A program made the translations under genes and the position numbers. Below, in pieces: positions 1-12,347 of a DNA stretch of 64,000 nt; position 1 is the first letter of the stretch, and each line of letters begins with the position of its first letter. Below the pieces are notes generated by a model that had not been told where the DNA came from, searched no databases, and saw only the letters and a program-made list of their open reading frames with translations. The stretch covers positions 1,793,156-1,857,155 of the forward strand of contig NW_004450302.1 of assembly GCF_000321225.1 (NCBI RefSeq), read 5' to 3'. This stretch comes from Odobenus rosmarus divergens (taxonomy: Eukaryota; Chordata; Mammalia; Carnivora; Odobenidae).

Positions 1-3000
1 GCTCAGCTTCCACCAAGCGATCGTGGGGTAAGCTCAGCTTCAGCTGGAAAAGTGGGGCACCACGGCTACGTGGACTTGCCTTCTCTCTCTCCCTCTCTCT
101 CTCTAGTCTAGCCCAGCCACCTTCTACCTGGCCGCCCCCTGTGGGGGGGTGGCTCAGACCACCAGAGGCAGAGCGCCCTCCCAACGAGGCGTTCCAAGGG
201 GAGCTAGTAGCCTACCAATCCTCTACCCTTCCCAAAGGTCTCCACCTGTTTTCAGGGGCCTGAGAAAGGAAGCCAGGGGAGAGTACTCGACAGTACAGAT
301 CCCCGGATACAAATGCGTCCCCAACAGGGTCCGGGACAAAACTCCGCCCTTCTCCAAATGTAGAGGTCGTTCTGGGACACAGACTCCCCTCCTCCCCAAA
401 GGCCCTGCAGCAGCCATTCAGAGAGCCTGGCACAAAGCAAGTGCTCAATAAATATTTGTTGAATGAACGAGCGAATGAGGTCACCCCATTTCTCCCCCAG
501 CTCTAAGCCCAGAAGTCCTCTGAGGAAGCACATTTCGACCTCCCTCCTCAAACGCCATCATCAGCGATATATATTTATTCAGCATGCACAGCACGCTGGG
601 TGCTGCCGGTTGGGGGCAGGGTGGCCATCAGCGGTGACACGGCCTTTACCCACCTAAGCCTTCGGGAGATAAGGCTCAGGTAGGAGAAAAAGCTAACAGC
701 AAGGACGGAGCTTGTGCTCTGGGTCACATCGTGAACTATGTACCACAGGGCAATCGTCGTGAAATGAGTCTAATTTGACTCTCTCCTACAGTAAATGGGA
801 GGCCTCGGAAGCTGGTTAGCAGCCGCACCCAGGAGACTGACTGCCCCCCCTCCCAGGTCTCGGTCCTCTGGCCACAAGGTTCCCCCCAGTCCAAGTGCCT
901 GTGCTTACCGTCTGGAGAGGGTTGGGAGGAACAGGTCTGACACCTGAATATTCTAGGCCTCCTGCTCAGTGGAGGCGGGGAGGTCTCCCCAGGGCCACCG
1001 CCTATAAGGAGAGCTCTAAAAAGAGGGAGGAATCACCATCTCCCACTTCCCAGGGCAACCCCACCTGAATGTCCTCTTCCAGCTAGGGCAAGTAGAACCC
1101 TGGAGAAGGCATCTTGCAGGATCCCTACCCGCCCCCCCAACCTCTGGCACACAGCACCAAAGGACTTTATAAGGGAGCTGGGTGTGGGGCTGGACCGAGT
1201 ATCCCAGAAAGACAGGGAGGACACAGCCTACACCACATTCCCTTCCAGGCACTTTGGCAGGCACTGCAGTACACTGCCCCACCTCAAAGGAAATGACATC
1301 ATTCATACCCATGTGACAGATGGTGAATACTGAGGCCTAAAGCCATTCATAAAGTTGGTGGGAGCAGACCTGGAACTAGGACCAAGTCTCCCAACGCCTG
1401 GCCAAGCAAACCCTCCACCAAATACTGCTTCTGCCTTATATAGGTGAAAGAGCCCACAGCCTCTTCCCAGTTCATGATTATGGAGAATGGGGGGGGCAGC
1501 ACATGGAATGCAGAGGCCAAATGCAAGACGCAGAGGCCAAAATCCCTCCCATCGAGGAAAGGCAAGAACCCCGAACAGTTAGTTCTTCAGCTAGTGCCTC
1601 CAAGCTCAAGTCCTGCCTTCCAGAAGCTGGCATGGTCTTTGGGAAGATCAGCACCCCCACTGCTTGTGCCCACAATATGGCCCTCCTCTCCTCCTGCCCA
1701 GCCCAGAGAGACAACGAAACAGCAGCAGCCCCATATAGCTCCTTCCTCCAAGAGCAAGTTCAAATGTATTTCAGGACCTGGGAACCCTACCCCATTGCCC
1801 TGACTCAGAGGCTAAAGATCACTGAGGAAGCTCCAATCCCAAGGGGGAAGGAAGAGACAAAAAGTATCCAATGAACTATCCTTTCCCACACAAAACCCGG
1901 CTCCAGGTGTTCAATGAAGCAGGCCCCAGGGCTCTGCACCCCTCTTCCATCCCATGCCCCCCAACCCCTACCAGTTCAGACAGGTAGGAGGGGATATTTG
2001 GATGTGGAGTCAGCTTTGGGAGGTGGGTGAAAAGCATGACAAGGAAAGGAGACAAAACCACAGAGGCTTCTCCAGAGTGGGGAGAAGATGCAGAGGGGGA
2101 GGCATCGCATTAGGATCTTAGGAAGCTTAAAAGACCGGATCCTACCCGAAACTGCTGGAAACACCCAGTTCTACTGTTCACCCCCCTCCAAAAGTATAAT
2201 AGCAACCAGATGAATAAGTCCAGCACGGATGGGGGGGGGGACGATGCGTAAGGGCCCCCAGGGGACCGTGAATTTCCAGAAGGCCACCTTCCCCTCTCCC
2301 TAACACCTCCCCCTTTTCTGGGCTTCCCCTGAACTCAGCCAACCCCACCCTTCATTGGGGAAACCTGCTTTGAAAAGTTAGCTCTTTGTTCTACAAGCCG
2401 GTCTCAGGCTCTGAGCACAATTTCAGGAGATCTCTGCAAAGCACCCCCCACCCACCCTACTCCAGCACCCGACCCCGCCCCGCTCTGGCAGGGCGGCCCA
2501 GCCCCGGGAGTTGGCTTCTAATTTAAGGTGGGGGCTGGGAAGCTATGGAGGAGGTCTGCTAGTCTATTAAGCTCGGAACCACCGAGGGGGGTACAGGTCG
2601 TCCAAAAAAAGGGGTCTCGCAGTAGGGCTTGGGTCCTTATCCGAAGCCCAGTTTACCAGATGCAACACTGGCCGGCTGATAGCTCCGGCCCCGGGTCTCC
2701 AGGCCATGAAGTCCGGCCATTTGCGGCCAGAGCTGCGGGTTTCGCTGGGCCCCCCAGTCTCTGCCCCGCCCCCCCCACCGCTCCCTCCCCCTCCCCCCAG
2801 CGCCCCGCGCTTCCGCCTACTTGGCGCTCAGCGCGGCGGGGAAAGGGAGCGGCCGTCTCCTCTCACTCTCCCGGCCCTAGGGGGCGGGACTGCACCCCTA
2901 ACCTTCCCCCACCCCCCCAACCCCGGGGCCTGGCCTCCCTACTCCTCTTCCGTCCTCCCAGCCCCAGGGCACAGAGCCCACTATTCTCCAGCAGTGGCTG

Positions 3001-3203
3001 CCGCCACGCGTGGACTCCCTGCCGCGCCGTAGATCTCCCGGTTTCCAGACTGGGGTCTGTCCCCACACCCCATGACACCGCCCTCCGTTCCTCCTCCCGG
3101 GATGGCGGGGATGAGGCGGCACCGACCCGGCCCTTCTCTCCTCCCCTAATCCCGAGCATAGCTCGGGGATTGCAACGACGCGCCTCCGGATCCCGGGGCT
3201 CAC
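1..3203 (-). other. LASP1: LASP1 intron 1 (5' part, runs off the left edge)
   Basis: The stretch is non-coding and begins at the GT donor of LASP1 exon 1. It contains a CT-rich microsatellite (about 79-104), an L2/MIR-like remnant with the motif AATAAATATTTGTTGAATGAA (about 425-470), and an old MIR-like copy at about 1230-1400. The right part (from about 2450) is the CpG island. I see no exon of another gene. Long open frames in the GC-rich part are composition artefacts. Confidence 0.7.
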
Positions 3204-3980
3204 CTTATCCAGACAGTTCACCTTCTCCGTGGGGTACACGATCTTGCCGCACCGGGCGCAGTTGGGATTCATGGCTCCGGGAAGGGCTGGGGCGGGGACG
3301 CCCGAGCTCGCGCGCGTTCTCTTTCCCCGGAGCGAGCTGGCGGGAGGCGGCCGCGGCTGCAACTACACAGGGAGCGGCGACGGCGGCTGGAGCTAGAGAA
3401 CTGGCCTCCGCCTCCGCCCTCCTTCCCCTAATAAACACAGCGGGGAGGAGGGGCTGCACCGGGGCGGGGACGCGCCGCGGGCGCGGGCAAGGGCGCGCGC
3501 GGGCGGCGCGCTTCCCGGGCGACGTGGGGCTACGCGGGGGCGGATTCCGGGGAGGGCGGCGGGGCCGGAGGCGCGCGCCTAGGTGCGTCCCGAGGGTCCC
3601 CAGTACCCCGGCGCTCTCCGGCCGAAGGTGCCCACGAGCAGCGCGCCCGGAGGCCAGGGACCTCTTGGCGCTGGAGGCGGCGCGGAGCCGGTCTGGCCGC
3701 ACATCTGGGGCGCCCGGGCTGCGGGAGGCGGGCCAACCCCTCGCACCCGTCGAGGGTGGGGCTGGAATCCTTCCGAACGCCGGATTGGATTCACCAGATT
3801 CGGGGACTTTCCTTTGTGCGGGTCGATACCTGGCTTGAACCTGCGGACGGAACGGGAAGCCCCTGCCCCGCCCCGCCCCTCAGTTAGCCTCCCTTCCCCC
3901 ACATCCTTTCCCACATTTGTAGGGCGGAAGCCGTCCCTACAGCCTGGACGCGGCGCCTCGCAGCCCCGGCTAGTTCTTCC
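2450..3980. promoter_or_regulatory. LASP1: CpG island / LASP1 promoter region
   Basis: The region is strongly GC-rich with dense CpG, including CGCG-rich runs around 3300-3560, and spans the first coding exon. On the minus strand an A/T-rich TTTATTAG motif at about 3429-3436 could act as a TATA-like element about 160 nt upstream of the ATG. The start site would then be near 3400; that is inference. Confidence 0.6.
3204..3272 (-). CDS. LASP1: LIM and SH3 protein 1, first coding exon (partial gene)
   Basis: This exon encodes residues 1-23, starting [14 protein letters not shown] and ending VNCLDK. That is the N-terminus of LASP1, an actin-binding adaptor of focal adhesions with a LIM domain, nebulin repeats and an SH3 domain. 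C5 and C8 are the first two zinc ligands of the LIM domain; the remaining ligands lie in exon 2, outside the window. The exon ends AAG followed by a GT donor (3203-3202, GTGAGC), phase 0. An in-frame AUG-free extension exists upstream, but translation from the MNPN start is chosen because it matches the family. The exon sits in a CpG island, and the gene is transcribed leftward, divergent from RPL23. Only 23 of about 260 residues are present, so nothing can be said about the rest of the gene. Confidence 0.95.
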
Positions 3981-4148
3981 TTCCCCGCGCTCTGCCTTGC
4001 GGCTTTCCCGGGTTTTTCCGGGTCCGGACACCTTCTGGTCTCCGCTTGGCCCCCTTTCTTCATTCCTTTCCCCTTACTTTTACTCCCTACCCTCAGTGTA
4101 GCAGTGTTTTAGTACCCAAAGAGCCGTGTCCAAGAGCAGCAGTGGCGT

Positions 4149-4220
4149 GGGGGTATAGCTCAGTGGTAGAGCATTTGACTGCAGATCAAGAGGTCCCTGG
4201 TTCAAATCCGGGTGCCCCCT
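4149..4220 (+). tRNA. tRNA-Cys (GCA), copy 1
   Basis: This is a 72-nt cloverleaf. It has GGGGGTA/TGCCCCC acceptor arms, a TAGCTCAGTGGTAGAG A box, anticodon GCA at 4181-4183, and a GGTTCAAATCC B box. A TTTTT Pol III terminator follows at 4227-4231. This copy has T at gene position 16 (D loop) and T at position 50 (a wobble pair in the T stem). Confidence 0.96.
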
Positions 4221-4789
4221 TCGTGGTTTTTCCTTCACTCTGACACGAGCATTTAATAAATTGGATTTACTATTGAACGTTGGATCCTAGGTCAAAAGAA
4301 AACCGAAAGTCGAAATTTTACAAATGCCTTCCTCATTTTTCAACCTTAGCAAAAAGCTTTTGATTTTGCTTTGTACCCAGCAAAAGGAGGAGGTGTGGGT
4401 GCGCGCACAAACCATGTTCAAAAGCTGCAGTTCCCTATTATCCGCGCCAGACTTGGGATTTCTGCGGCCACCGCCAGCAACCTCAAGGGTGTCAGGCAGT
4501 TCGAGGCGCCCGGGTCAGAGGACAAGATTACTCCCCCAACTTGGCTTTCCGTTTCCGATGGGGGAGGTGGATGGTCAAGAGAGGGAAACCCACAAACACA
4601 ACCTTTCCCCAACTTCAACTTTCTTTTTTAAGTAAGGTGTCACGGACCTGCCGTGTTCACCCTTCCCTCTTGCTCATGACACAGGCAGAGTGAAAGCACT
4701 TCAAGAATGTTAAAATGGCGAATTCACACCCGTAGGCTCATTTTAATTTACAAAAATAAAGTTACATCCGGATGCAAACTGATATATAC

Positions 4790-4970
4790 TAAGGCAATGA
4801 CTCTCAAACTTGAGCGTGCACCAGAATTACCAGAGGAGCTTGTTGAGACACCCCCAGTTTCTGACTCGGTAAGCCTGGAGTGGAACTTCCAAGAATTTGC
4901 ATTTGTAACCAGTTCCTGGGCGCTGCTGCTGCTGGTCAGGGGGCCACACTTAGAGAACCACTGAACTAGT
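4790..4970 (+). mobile_element. MER5A-like hAT remnant
   Basis: ATGACTCTCAAACTTGAGCG at one end and ACTTAGAGAACCACTGAACT at the other are the inverted termini of a small non-autonomous hAT-Charlie element. Confidence 0.65.
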
Positions 4971-5920
4971 AATAGAAGGCAATTGTGTTTCACAACCTAA
5001 AGGTGGGACAGATTATCTGTTGGCTTCCTGACAGTTAACATTGTTGGGCCACAGGGAAACAATGTGTGAAAGCAGCAAGGGCATCCCCCTCGACTAGACT
5101 TTGCCCAAAAAAAGGAAAAATAAAGGAGAAAGGGAGATACATGCTGCCTGGGTCAGGGGGCAGCTGTGATATTTTAAACCCGGAATCTGGTTGTGTCATC
5201 CTTTGGAGCCCTTGGGGAATACTTGAGTGCATTTTTCCCCATGGCTCTCATAACTGTGAGAGGCGTCAAAAGCCTGGGCATGGAGACTGAGCAGAACCAC
5301 TGTCGGGGTGCAAAGCCCAATCCCAGGGAATAGCTAGCTTTTCACCCCTTTTCTGGACAGTAGGCCTCAGATTTGCCACCTGCACTTTTATCAGGCCAAA
5401 GCCCTCCCTTTGAGCTAACATAAAGAAGGAGAAAGCCATCTACTTTTGACCTATCTTCTCTTTGTGCTGGATCTTAAACTTCTCAACCATGTAGATAAAT
5501 CTTCTGAACTTGGATTCTGTTCTAGTCTTCTCAGTCAGAGTATGAACTAAGCTAAATAATATTCCCTCTCTGCCCCTTCCCCACCAGGCACTCCATTGTT
5601 AACCTAAAAAGAAAACTATAATTAACATTAAACCAATAGATCTCAAACTGTCTCAGAGATGAAAAATGTTTGGTGCCTCCTTTTTTACCCACAAGTGGGC
5701 TTCTTGCCACTGAGTTGGGGTATACCGTAAGACTGGACAGAGCAATAATCACTGTTCAACCTCTGGGTGTTTTTCTTTGCTTCTCAGGTACAAGGAACAA
5801 GTACCTGCTGGGGGAAATCAGCCAAGTGGAAGAGACCAGGATTCCAAAGAGTTTCGGATTCAGGACCTACAGAAGTCTGGGTTATACCTGAACAACTGTG
5901 AAAAACAGTAAAGGTAGCTA

Positions 5921-5992
5921 AGGGGGCACCCGGATTTGAACCGGGGACCTCTTGATCTGCAGTCAAATGCTCTACCACTGAGCTATACCCCC
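5921..5992 (-). tRNA. tRNA-Cys (GCA), copy 2
   Basis: A 72-nt tRNA-Cys on the minus strand with intact A and B boxes and anticodon GCA. It has T at position 16 and C at position 50. A T run in the minus-strand sense at 5905-5901 can serve as terminator. It is the only tRNA here pointing left. Confidence 0.96.
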
Positions 5993-6782
5993 TCTGCTGG
6001 CAGAAGCCTTGTAAATTCTCTTTACCACAATCCTAAATTTTTCATCCTGAAAATTATTTGTTGGAAGTTGGTTTCTTCTTGCTAGGTGATACTGAATTTT
6101 CTAGTAAGGAGGGACAGAACTAAAATACCAATAGAAGACATGGTATTTTGAAAACATGTGAAGTCAGGTATCAATCTGCCTTTTCAAAATAGACTCAATT
6201 CTCTATCCATAACCCCACCCATCTCTTTACCCAAAGAAGTCAGAAAACAATCTTTTGCAAAACTGGATAGGAAATCCTTTTCCCGGGTCTCTCTAAAAAG
6301 AATACAAACCCCAGCTAACAAGACACCACTGGGAGACACTCCCTGCCTATACTCTCTTGAGGTCGCTCTCTCTTTTTATGGAGCAACTACTCCGCGTTAG
6401 GTGCAGAACATACTCTCTGTCCTCACTCACACCAAGTCTAAAGTCTAGTGAAGACAAACCAGGAAGTTAGGATCTGAAAGACATGAAAGGGACAGTTGGC
6501 TATCTGGGAGAGCAGGCATTCTAGGTAGTGGGAATGACTACCACCAAGTCCCTAGAGCCAGAGTGGCTGGAGAGGTGGACAAGGGGAGAGCAATTCAAAA
6601 GAGCTGGACAGGTAGCCAGGGCCATCAAGGGCCTTGTAATCCAAGGCAAGGAGTATGGATTTTATTGCATATGGATGAAAAGCCAGCCATTGGACGGTTT
6701 TGAGCGGGGATTTGAGATCATCACCCACGCTGCTGTGAGGAAGATGTATGGGGAGTCGAGAATGGACTTAGAGAATACACAC

Positions 6783-7095
6783 AATGGAATATTACTCAGC
6801 CTTTAAAAAGCAGGAAATTTTGCAATACTTGACAACATGGGACATTATGCTAAGTGAAATAAGCCAATCACAGAAGGACAAACACTGAATAATTCCACTT
6901 ATATGAGACATCTAAAACAATTGAACTCACAGAAGCAGGGAGTAGAAGGGTGGTGGCCAGGGATGAGGAAAGAGATATGGGGAGTTGTTAACCAATGGGC
7001 ATAAAATTTCAGGTATACAAGATGAATAAATTCTAGAGATCTGCTGTACAATATTGTGCCTATCGTTAACAATATTGTATTGTACACTTAAAAAC
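6783..7095 (+). mobile_element. L1 3' end fragment
   Basis: Contains AATGGAATATTACTCAGCC, ATGCTAAGTGAAATAAGCCA and the 3' end AATATTGTATTGTACACTTA, typical of old L1 3' sequence. It interrupts an older repeat that resumes near 7405. Confidence 0.75.
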
Positions 7096-7102
7096 CTGTG
7101 AA

Positions 7103-7351
7103 GGGATGTCTGGGTGGCTCAGTCAGTTGAGCGTCCAACTCTTGGTTTTGTTTCTGCTCAGGTCATGATCTCAGGGTCGTGAGATTGAGCCCCACATCAG
7201 GCTCTATGCTCAGCACAGAGTTTGCTTGAGATTCTCTGCCTCTCCCCCTCCGCCTCCCCCTGCTCATGCACACACTCTCTTTCTCTCTCTCAAATAAATA
7301 AATAAACAAACAAACAAACAAATAAATAAATAAATAAAATCTTTAAAAATC
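7103..7351 (+). mobile_element. Can-SINE (+)
   Basis: tRNA-derived head (TGGGTGGCTCAGTCAGTTGA), pyrimidine-rich middle and an (AAAT/AAAC)n tail. An older subfamily, abutting the L1 end. Confidence 0.9.
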
Positions 7352-7504
7352 TACGAAGGGGGTAGATCTCATGTTAAGTGTTCTTGCCACAATAAAGGAG
7401 AAGAAAAAGATGGACCCAGAGAGACAGGTTAGGATTCTATTGCAGTAGTGCAGGCAAGAGATGGTGGTGGTGTCTTAGACTACAGTAGTGGACTTCTTTC
7501 CTAT

Positions 7505-8215
7505 TGCTGCTATAACAAACCACCACCAACTTATTTCCTTAAAACAACACAAAAATATTATCTTACACTTCTGGAGGTCAGAATTCCAAAATCAAATTCA
7601 CTGGGCTAAACTCAAGATGTTGACATGCCTGGGGACACCTGAGTGGCTCAGTTGTTAAGCATCTGCCTTTGGCTCAGGTCATGATCCCAGGGTCCTGGGA
7701 TCAAGTCCCACATTGGGTTCCTTGCTCAGTGGGGAGCCTGCTTCTCCCTCTCCCTCTACTGCTCCCCCTGCTTGTGCTCTCTCTCTCTGACAAACAAACA
7801 AATAAATAAATAAAAATCTTTAAAAAAAAAAAAAAAAGATGTTGACATGCCTGTGTTCCTTCGGAGGCTTTAGGAGAGCATCAGTTTCCCTGGCTTTTGT
7901 AGCTTCCAGAGGCCACCGGCATTTCTTGGCTCATGGCCCCTTCCTCCATATTCAAAGCCAAGGTAGTATCTTCTCACCGTCTGGTCTCTGCATCCATCCT
8001 TACATCTTCTCTCTGTCTCTGACTCTGATCCTCCTGCTTCTCTCTCATAAGGACCCTTGTGATTCAATTGAGTTTATCCACATAATCCAGGATAATCTCC
8101 CCAACTCAAGATTCTTAACTGCAACCACATCTGCCTTTTATCTTATAAGCTAACACATTCACAAGGGGATTGGCACATGGACATATCTGGAGGGCCATTA
8201 TTTAGCCTACTACCA
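7505..8215 (+). mobile_element. Old LTR-like interspersed repeat split by a SINE
   Basis: Begins TTGCTGCTATAACAAACCAC and ends GGGCCATTATTTAGCCTAC, with an AATCCAGGATAATCTCCCC block, all recognisable parts of a widespread mammalian repeat. I cannot name the family. A Can-SINE splits it at 7632. Confidence 0.55.
7632..7836 (+). mobile_element. Can-SINE (+) with clean target duplication
   Basis: Head ACCTGAGTGGCTCAG and poly(A) tail, flanked by GATGTTGACATGCCTG on both sides (about 7616-7631 and 7838-7853). Confidence 0.93.
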
Positions 8216-9747
8216 TGGGAACAGCAGAGCTGGAGAGGAGTGTAGGCCTCCAGATGGGCCATCGGAGAGAAGCTACATGCTTCCTGTAATTTGGATGCCT
8301 TGAGGAGGAGGAGCGAAAGAGAAGAATCAAGAGTGACTCTTCTTTTTTGTCTTCACCATCTGGGTGGATGGTGGTGTGTTTTCCTGAGATAAAGAATACC
8401 GGAAAAGGAGTAAGTTTAGAAGGGAAAAAATTAAGTTTCTTTTTAAAACTCTTACCCAGAAAGTAAAACAGTATAGCCCCCTGTCCTCATGGACTTCACA
8501 TGCTAATATGGGTCAACATGTTAAGAGTGAGGTGCTCCATAGATATTGAAGAGGGGATGTTAAGTATGTAGTTGAAGATCCAGTGAATTCTGGGGACCAG
8601 GGAGAGGTCTGGGCTGGAAATGTAATTCTGGGAGTTGTCAGTGTACAGTGGGGAGTTGACGAAGGAGGTAGTAAATCCCAGAAGTGTGCTAGACTTGGCT
8701 CATACTGCTTGTGAGAACTGATGATTGAATTTTCAGGAATTTTAAAAGCCAGTTGACTTCCTTGTGGTAGCTTGAAATTGGCAGGTGGGAGTATTTGCAC
8801 CGTGGGAATTAGCAAATGCTATAAACCAGGTCCTTCGAAGCCCATTGTTAGCCATTTACCAGCACACCACTGCTTCTGATTCTGATTTTCTCCAAAATGG
8901 AAGAAATAGGCCAGCTCCTCAGCTAAGAGAGTGAGGAGAGATAAGATATGGAAGGTTTGAGACAGGAGAAAGTGTGGGAAATAGACATTTTGGAGAGTGA
9001 GAACGTGAACCTAGCCAGCCAGTGGTGTAAGAATTCTAGACAGGGAACACTAGCCTGTTTGAGATTGATGAGGTGACATAGGACTTGTGAGCTCTTCTCC
9101 AGCAAAATTCAGTGGCTTGGGTGCTAGCTTGGTGTAATGTGGTAGTTGAGTTTTATCAGGATTGTGGTTTGGCTGGCAAGTACAAACTAGGGTGTATAGT
9201 GAACCAGGCAGATGCTGTGCCAACTACTGTGGGGAAAACAAGGAGGAATGCAAAGTGATCCCTGCCCTCAAGGAACTTATAATCCAGTTGGAGAACCAAG
9301 ATACATACTCCAGGGGAACAAATTACTGACAGTCAGGAAGGCAAATGCAGAGTAGCAGAACTGCAGAGACAGGTCATTGATAATGAAAGAAATGAAGTCA
9401 CTGGCTTTCTTAAAAATGGGTATCAAGAAAGAAGAAATGTGCAAGCGACTGCAGCTGTACAAAGCAAAGGAAGGGCTTCCCGATCTAGGAGAAACCTGTT
9501 GATGTTTGAAGAGGCCAGGGGAGAGGAAGTGACTGAAGATGCTGAGAATGGAGACAATAGAAGCTCGTCTGGTACAGAAGAAGAGAGGGTCTGAAGAAGG
9601 ACAGGGGAAGCATTTCCTCTCTTGCACAAAGCACTGGGCTGGGGATTCAGTGCAGCTCGGGTTGCAGTCAGGGAGGCTGGCAATGCACAGAAGAATTCCC
9701 AGACGCCAGAGGTAGAAAAGCCTGTCGTTGATGGAGAGAAGGAATCC

Positions 9748-9749
<2 letters not shown>

Positions 9750-9794
<45 letters not shown>
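9750..9794 (+). repeat. (CA)n microsatellite
   Basis: About 22 CA units without interruption. Confidence 0.97.
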
Positions 9795-9796
<2 letters not shown>

Positions 9797-10001
9797 CGCC
9801 ACAGGACCTTCAAGCCTAGGTCAGAGCAGACCTCACATTCCTCTCCCACCACTTGGGTCGAGATTGTCTCTGTAATCTCTTGATTCTATCACCCCGGGAA
9901 ACCTGAAACAGTCAATCACAGGTACTAAACTATTACTAACCACCAGAGAGGTCTGGTCAGTGAATGCAATTAAGGTATATAATCCCTTTTCCTCCAGCAG
10001 A

Positions 10002-10073
10002 GGGGGTATAGCTCAGGGGTAGAGCATTTGACTGCAGATCAAGAGGTCCCCGGTTCAAATCCGGGTGCCCCCT
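10002..10073 (+). tRNA. tRNA-Cys (GCA), copy 3
   Basis: A 72-nt intact cloverleaf with G at position 16, C at position 50 and anticodon GCA. A TTTT terminator lies at 10084-10087. Confidence 0.96.
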
Positions 10074-10828
10074 ACTGTATTCACTTTTAAGCCCTACTAC
10101 CCTCAAGATGATGGGAAAGGGATACATTACTAACCAAGCAGGCGTCCTATCCTGTCCATTCTGCAGAGTGTTCCTGGGAATAGGGAAAGAAACTACAGCA
10201 CCAAGGATTTCAGGTGCTAATGCCTGAGTCAACATGAAAACAAAGCAATTACTGTATAAGGCGAGAATGTCTGCAACCATTCTGGAGTCCGTCCACGTCA
10301 GTGGTTCTGCAACAATGGTCTGGGGGATTCCTGAGACCCTTTCTAGAAAGAGAAAAGCTAATTTTATAAGGCTACATTGCTTATCTGTTTGAGAACCACT
10401 TCTCTGAAGTAAAGAGGTGGCTCAGGGGAGAGCATCCTGGGGTTGCAAAATGGCACAGGGAAGAGATAACATTTGAGCACAGTTTTGAAGAATATGAGGA
10501 TGAATATGAGTCCTGAAAGCCTAAGCAGTTTGGTGTTGCTGGAGAATGAAGTGTAAGAGGAAAGGTGATTGGAGATGAGCCCAGAGAGAAGGTAAAAGCC
10601 ATTTCAGGGGGAGACTCCAATGTTACACTAAGGAGCTTGGACTTTATTCTATAAGCACTAGAAGGCCAGCACGGGGTTTAGCAATGGAATGTTATGGTGA
10701 GACACTGATGGTAGCACCAACTAAGAAGACTAATACAGGGGAACCTGGCTGGCTCAATTGGTAGAGAATGCAATCATTGTTCTTGGGGTTGTGAGTTTGA
10801 GCCCCATGTTGGACATAGAGGTTTGGGT

Positions 10829-11031
10829 TTTTTTTTTAAAGATTTTATTTATTTATTCATTTGAGAGAGCGAGAATGAGAGAGAGAGAGCACATGAGAGG
10901 GGGGAGGGTCAGAGGGAGAAGCAGACTCCCCGCTGAGCAGGGAGCCCGATGCGGGACTCGATCCCGAGACTCCAGGATCATGACCTGAGCCGAAGGCAGT
11001 CGCCCAACCAACTGAGCCACCCAGGTGCCCC
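10829..11031 (-). mobile_element. Can-SINE (-), nested
   Basis: Full-length antisense copy from AAAGATTTTATTTATTTATT to GAGCCACCCAGGTGCCCC. Confidence 0.92.
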
Positions 11032-11049
11032 TGTTTTTTGTTTTTTGTT

Positions 11050-11229
11050 TTTTTTTAAGATTTTATTTATTTATTTGACAGAGTGAGAGAGGGAACACAA
11101 GTAGGGGGAGTGGGAGAAGCAGGCCTCCCGCTGAGCATGGAACCGGATGTGGGGCTCGATTCCAGCACCCTGGGATCATGACCCAAGCCAAAGGCAGCCG
11201 CTCAACCGACTGAGCCACACTGGCGCCCC
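11050..11229 (-). mobile_element. Can-SINE (-), nested
   Basis: Antisense copy of the GACAGAGTGAGAGAGGGAAC subfamily, ending GAGCCACACTGGCGCCCC. Confidence 0.9.
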
Positions 11230-11499
11230 TAGAGTTTACTTTAAAAAGTAAAAAAGAAGAGAAAAATGCAGGCAGAAGAGCAGATCTCCTAGGAAAATGA
11301 TGATTTCTGTTTTGGACATGCCAGGTTGGAAGTGCCTGTGGGGTGGAGATATCCCAATCACCATTTCCATATATTGGCGAGAGCTAAGCAGAAATGTCTG
11401 CGCTGAAGATATAGATGGGGGAGTGATTAGCATATAGACAACAACTGAAGCTATCTGGGTGGACGTGATCACCTAGGGAAATAAAGGAGGAAAGAGCTT

Positions 11500-11725
11500 A
11501 GTGGCTTGGAGCCTGTGCTGTGGAATTAGCCAGGTTTGGGGTGGCATTCCAGCTCTGCCTTTCACAAGCTGTGTGATCTTGGACACATGACTTCACCTTT
11601 TCATTTCTCTGTTTTCTCATTGCTAAAATGAGAATAATAATAATACCTACATCCCAGGGTTGTTGGAAGAATCCAAGAAGTCACATTCCAGTAAAATGCT
11701 TAACTCAATGACTAGGACTCAGTAA
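11500..11725 (+). mobile_element. MIR element
   Basis: Contains the MIR core pattern (TCTGCCTTTCACAAGCTGTG, then ACCTACATCCCAGGGTTGTT). Confidence 0.75.
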
Positions 11726-12150
11726 CATTCCATAAATAGTAAATTCTATTATTAGCAGCACCATGGAAACATGGGTGAAGAGTGTTAAGAAGGTGGGAAT
11801 GATCCCAGTGTGAAATGCTGTGGAGGTCAAGTAAGACACTGAAGAGTGTCCTTGGAATTTGAAAATGAGTAGGTCACGGTGACTTTTCTTGTATAACTTT
11901 TCAACATATATCATTTCTAGTATAACTTCAGTCATGTAGTAAGGTCATAAGCTACAGGGTTCAAGAAATGTGTACATGCAGGAAATAAGGAAGTAGAGAC
12001 CAATCATTTCCCATGAAAATGACCAAAAAAACAATGGCATTGGGAGAATGGGAAGCTGATAGAGAGTTGTAAGGAAAATTTTTAACACCAAAAAAAATGA
12101 AAGAAGATAATTCCAGAATAATAGGCAGTATTTTAAATTGAGCAAATGTA

Positions 12151-12347
12151 GGGACACCTGGGTGCCTCAGTCGTTAGGTATCTGCCTTTGGCTCAGGTCG
12201 TGGTCCCAGGGTCCTGGAATCGAGCCCCGCATTGGGCTCCCTGCTCCACGGGAAGCCTGTTTCTCCCTCTCCCACTCCCCCTGCTTGTGTTCCTTCTCTC
12301 GCTTTGTCTCTCTCTGTCAAATAAATAAATAAAATCATTTAAAAAAA
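12151..12347 (+). mobile_element. Can-SINE (+)
   Basis: Full copy flanked by the duplication AAATTGAGCAAATGTAG (12135-12151 and 12349-12365). Confidence 0.93.

Larger units (their letters stand above)
10736..11258 (+). mobile_element. Old Can-SINE (+) split by two antisense SINEs
   Basis: The head GGCTGGCTCAATTGGTAGAG at 10736-10820 ends at GACATAGAG. The matching tail TAGAGTTTACTTTAAAAAG resumes at 11229-11258. The 400 nt between are two antisense SINEs. Confidence 0.75.

Noticed and set aside
2528..3838. Open frame of 436 codons on the plus strand across the LASP1 CpG island
   Set aside because: Composition is Pro/Arg/Ser/Ala-rich as expected for random GC-rich DNA, it overlaps the LASP1 first exon on the other strand, and it matches no family I know.
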